From: Neisseria mucosa
GTDB lineage: Bacteria; Pseudomonadota; Gammaproteobacteria; Burkholderiales; Neisseriaceae
Direction: 5' to 3'
Assembly: GCF_003044445.1 (NCBI RefSeq)
Contig: NZ_POWX01000004.1
Location: forward strand, 62,001 to 126,000
Length of the DNA stretch: 64,000 nucleotides
Shown: piece after piece, positions 63,721-64,000 of the stretch
Numbering within the stretch: position 1 is the first letter of the stretch
How the letters are laid out: each line of letters begins with the position of its first letter
Program-made: the position numbers and the translations under genes
Notes under the pieces: generated by a model
The model's input: only the letters and a program-made list of their open reading frames with translations
What the model was told of the DNA's origin: nothing
The model's database searches: none

Positions 63721-64000
63721 TTATTTCAGATGAATCGTCGGTTGATAGCCTTTTGCTTCTTCCGAACCATCAAACGGCACAACGACGCCGTCCGCGTATG
63801 TTACATAAGCTTTGTATTTCACTGATACATCGCCTTTAGGATTCAGCGCGATAAATGGGAAAGCAGTAAATTCGCCCGCTTCCATACGGCCTTTGTAAGT
63901 AATGCTGACTATATTGCCTTCCTCATCTTTTTCTGTTTTATAGTGGATTAACTTTAAATCAGGACAAGGCGACGAAGCCCCGCAGACAGTACAAATAGTA
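63721..64000 (-). CDS. 3' end of a YcnI (DUF1775)-like gene, entering a Correia element
   Basis: Minus-strand frame ending in TAA at 63721-63723. The last about 70 codons read KTEKDEEGNIVSITYKGRME, then AGEFTAFPFIALNPKGDVSV, then KYKAYVTYADGVVVPFDGSE and EAKGYQPTIHLK. The GEF..FPF...NPKG...Y.A.V.YADG.VV.FDGSE pattern resembles the C-terminal half of YcnI/DUF1775 periplasmic copper-associated proteins. Upstream, the frame passes without a stop into a Correia element (from 63939) and to the window edge. Either the element lies inside the gene and is translated, or the gene is broken there. No good start codon is visible in between. Confidence 0.55.
   Translation of the reverse strand, partial: TICTVCGASSPCPDLKLIHYKTEKDEEGNIVSITYKGRMEAGEFTAFPFIALNPKGDVSVKYKAYVTYADGVVVPFDGSEEAKGYQPTIHLK
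63939..64000. repeat. Correia element, cut by window end
   Basis: TATAGTGGATTAACTTTAAA followed by the usual GACAAGGCGACGAAGCC core. It has one extra C (GAAGCCCCGCAG instead of GAAGCCGCAG). Confidence 0.92.

Overview
The window is chromosomal DNA from a Neisseria species. Three sequence signs show this. (i) The 12-mer AGGTCGTCTGAA and its complement occur dozens of times, very often as inverted pairs just behind genes; this is the DNA-uptake-sequence dialect I associate with the N. mucosa/sicca/subflava group rather than the ATGCCGTCTGAA dialect of N. meningitidis and N. gonorrhoeae. (ii) Six Correia-type elements (termini TATAGTGGATTAA) are present. (iii) The proteins are neisserial in type (HemO, PorB-type porin, MtrA-like regulator, peroxiredoxin-glutaredoxin hybrid). 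No tRNA, rRNA, CRISPR array, prophage or intact insertion sequence was seen.

Layout. 1-6.6 kb, all minus: folC (cut by the window edge), a small acidic protein plus a YgfX-like membrane protein, an amino-acid ABC ATPase, rsmA, an Old Yellow Enzyme and a short trimeric autotransporter. 6.9-8.5 kb, plus: an OlsB-like N-acyltransferase and a PlsC/OlsA-like O-acyltransferase, a possible ornithine-lipid pathway. 8.8-12.8 kb, minus: rpoD and dnaG without rpsU. 13-16.3 kb: a very large TonB-dependent receptor. 16.7-21.5 kb: a TauE/SafE-UreH-like membrane protein, a DUF445 protein, succinate-semialdehyde dehydrogenase and an ACP/MliC-like lipoprotein. 21.8-24.9 kb: yajC-secD-secF. 25-29.2 kb: an HDAC-family deacetylase, then hemO followed by a two-barrel TbpB/HpuA-like surface lipoprotein with an N-terminal AEEAKK repeat. 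29.8-36.3 kb: gamma-carbonic anhydrase-like protein, Maf, a lipoprotein, glutamate dehydrogenase, gph, recX, a DUF302 lipoprotein, a rhodanese and an AhpD-like protein. 36.5-43 kb: an MtrA-like AraC regulator behind a palindrome-rich divergent region, a lipoamide-dehydrogenase-like flavoprotein with a peroxiredoxin-glutaredoxin fusion, a PlsC enzyme, mutM and a divergent methyltransferase. 43.2-46.2 kb: trpB and class I fumarase. 47-52.8 kb, plus: an Fe-S protein, a FrdA-like flavoprotein, a NuoF-like diaphorase and a DASS dicarboxylate transporter. 52.9-64 kb: trkA, a SIMPL protein, a PorB-type porin, pyrG, trkH, a large DUF2339 membrane protein and the 3' end of a YcnI-like gene running into a Correia element.

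Most notable is the locus at 44.6-52.8 kb. Three translationally linked genes encode an SdhB/FrdB-like 2Fe-2S + 2x[4Fe-4S] protein, a fumarate-reductase-type flavoprotein that lacks the histidine used for covalent FAD attachment, and a NuoF-like NADH-binding subunit, with no membrane anchor. A class I fumarase lies divergently upstream and a dicarboxylate carrier downstream. Together these suggest a soluble NADH-dependent fumarate reductase with its own C4-dicarboxylate supply; this is inference from domain content and gene order. Second is the hemO neighbourhood, where the position usually held by the haemoglobin receptor gene in meningococci is held by a two-domain, probably Slam-exported lipoprotein.

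Uptake sequences double as terminators after most genes and also lie inside many reading frames, where they encode SDDL, FQTT, FRRP, GRLK or SSE according to frame.
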